This document shows, piece by piece, positions 63,437 through 64,000 of a stretch of DNA of 64,000 bases. The stretch spans positions 1 through 64,000 of the forward strand of contig NZ_CANLZW010000005.1 in assembly GCF_947495625.1 (NCBI RefSeq), written 5' to 3'. The notes below the pieces were generated by a model. It was not told the DNA's origin, searched no databases, and worked only from the letters and a program-made list of their open reading frames with translations. Position numbers and translations under genes: made by a program. Numbering within the stretch: the first letter of the stretch is position 1; the number at the start of each line of letters is the position of its first letter. The DNA is from an uncultured Cocleimonas sp. Lineage in GTDB: Bacteria > Pseudomonadota > Gammaproteobacteria > Thiotrichales > Thiotrichaceae.

Positions 63437-64000
63437 TTAGATTAGAGATTGGCTTAATGCCGCTGGCATCTCTTTTTTACTGTGTTGCTTGTCGACATAC
63501 ATGCGATTGTCAGCGACCTTTATTAATGCTTCGGTATCTTTCCCATCTTCTGGATAATTGGCAATACCGATACTGGTTCCTACATGTAATTTACAGCCGT
63601 TAAATGCGATATGTGAGGTGATAACGGCTCTTAATCTGTTGCAGAGATTTTTGATGTATAAATCAGAATAATTATCCGTTTTTATGGCTATCAAAAACTC
63701 ATCTCCACCTAAGCGAGCAACGTAGTCGTCTTTTTTAATCGTTGTCTTTAATCGTTTTGCAGTGACTTCCAGTACTTTATCGCCTGAATTATGCCCATAG
63801 GTATCGTTAATTTTTTTGAAGCCATTCAGGTCGATAAACACCAGCGTTAAATGAGTGTTATTTTCTTCTGCTACTTTGACTGCTTTATTTAAAAGTTTAG
63901 TGATATGACGTCGATTTGGGATGCCCGTTAACATATCCAGATTTGCACGTGATTTTTGCTTTTTTGCTTCTTGCGTTTTAACTAACAAATTATCTTCAAA
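63437..64000 (-). CDS. GGDEF diguanylate cyclase (5' end outside the window)
   Basis: A partial gene. The visible 188 codons contain an A-site GGDEF domain: LDMLTGIPNRRHI, IDLNGFKKINDTYGHNSGD, RLGGDEFLIAI and the end VADNRMYVDKQHSK. The reading frame stays open through the window edge, with no Shine-Dalgarno at the internal TTG, so the true start and sensor region lie to the right. Catalytic GGDEF is intact; it makes cyclic di-GMP. Confidence 0.85.
   Translation of the reverse strand, partial: FEDNLLVKTQEAKKQKSRANLDMLTGIPNRRHITKLLNKAVKVAEENNTHLTLVFIDLNGFKKINDTYGHNSGDKVLEVTAKRLKTTIKKDDYVARLGGDEFLIAIKTDNYSDLYIKNLCNRLRAVITSHIAFNGCKLHVGTSIGIANYPEDGKDTEALIKVADNRMYVDKQHSKKEMPAALSQSLI

Noticed and set aside
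1-64000. CRISPR arrays
   Set aside because: The dispersed G6 repeat recurs often but never at regular short spacing with unique spacers, and no cas gene is seen.
1-64000. tRNA or rRNA genes
   Set aside because: I saw no cloverleaf or rRNA-like stretch. Without a search tool, a tRNA missed in an AT-rich gap cannot be fully excluded.

Overview
The window looks like chromosomal DNA of a low-GC (AT-rich) gammaproteobacterium with sulfur metabolism. This rests on a CysH/CysI/CysJ set with a divergent CysB-type regulator, gammaproteobacterial TrhP, DusC, PurMN, Upp/UraA and QseBC-like homologues, two small c-type cytochromes, and a full-length sulfur oxygenase/reductase (SOR) homologue. A Thiotrichales-like sulfur oxidiser would fit, but that is inference; no rRNA is present.

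Layout. 0.2-6.6 kb: assimilatory sulfate/sulfite reduction (thioredoxin-like protein, cysH, cysI, cysJ on -, cysB-like regulator divergent on +). 6.8-7.5 kb: a two-gene unit of a tiny cytochrome c and a short protein resembling the catalytic half of SOR. 8.1-11.8 kb: two unrelated phosphate transporters and a small charged protein. 11.9-13.6 kb: purN-purM. 14.2-31.7 kb: mostly housekeeping and small metabolic genes, including Tas-type aldo/keto reductase, SLAC1-like channel, lipoprotein lipase, SOR, trhP, upp-uraA, dusC-rlpA, an ABC1 kinase, a transglutaminase and two close DUF2202 ferritin-like paralogues. 32.0-34.9 kb: OmpR-type two-component system with a membrane protein and a PepSY protein. 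35-42.8 kb: small and accessory genes, with two RRM-like paralogues, a TacA/TacT-like toxin-antitoxin pair, an ArsP-type permease with a disulfide partner, and HigBA. 43.0-44.9 kb: an RNase II-family exonuclease. 45.4-56.6 kb: a defence island with an HTH protein, an unusual degenerate-HsdM/Schlafen fusion, HsdM, HsdS, HsdR and a DUF3800 protein. 57-64 kb: a lipoprotein, a gene-poor stretch with DnaA-box-like and GGCCA-repeat sites, a Fic protein, a cytochrome/Met-rich/Spy-like fusion, a Fic-tail relic, a LysE exporter and a GGDEF protein cut by the window edge.

The strongest structure that genes do not explain is a dispersed intergenic repeat, about 27 copies, with core AAAGTAGGGGGGTGAC. Read on the C-rich strand it carries a small hairpin followed by a T-run, and in most copies it lies just 3' of a gene in terminator orientation. 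Three copies are paired as inverted repeats, and two of these bracket the restriction-modification operon. Some copies are the right end of longer composite (MITE-like) elements. The most interesting proteins are the half-length SOR-like protein next to a cytochrome c, the degenerate HsdM-AlbA_2 fusion, and the cytochrome c fused to a Met-rich segment and a Spy/CpxP-like domain.
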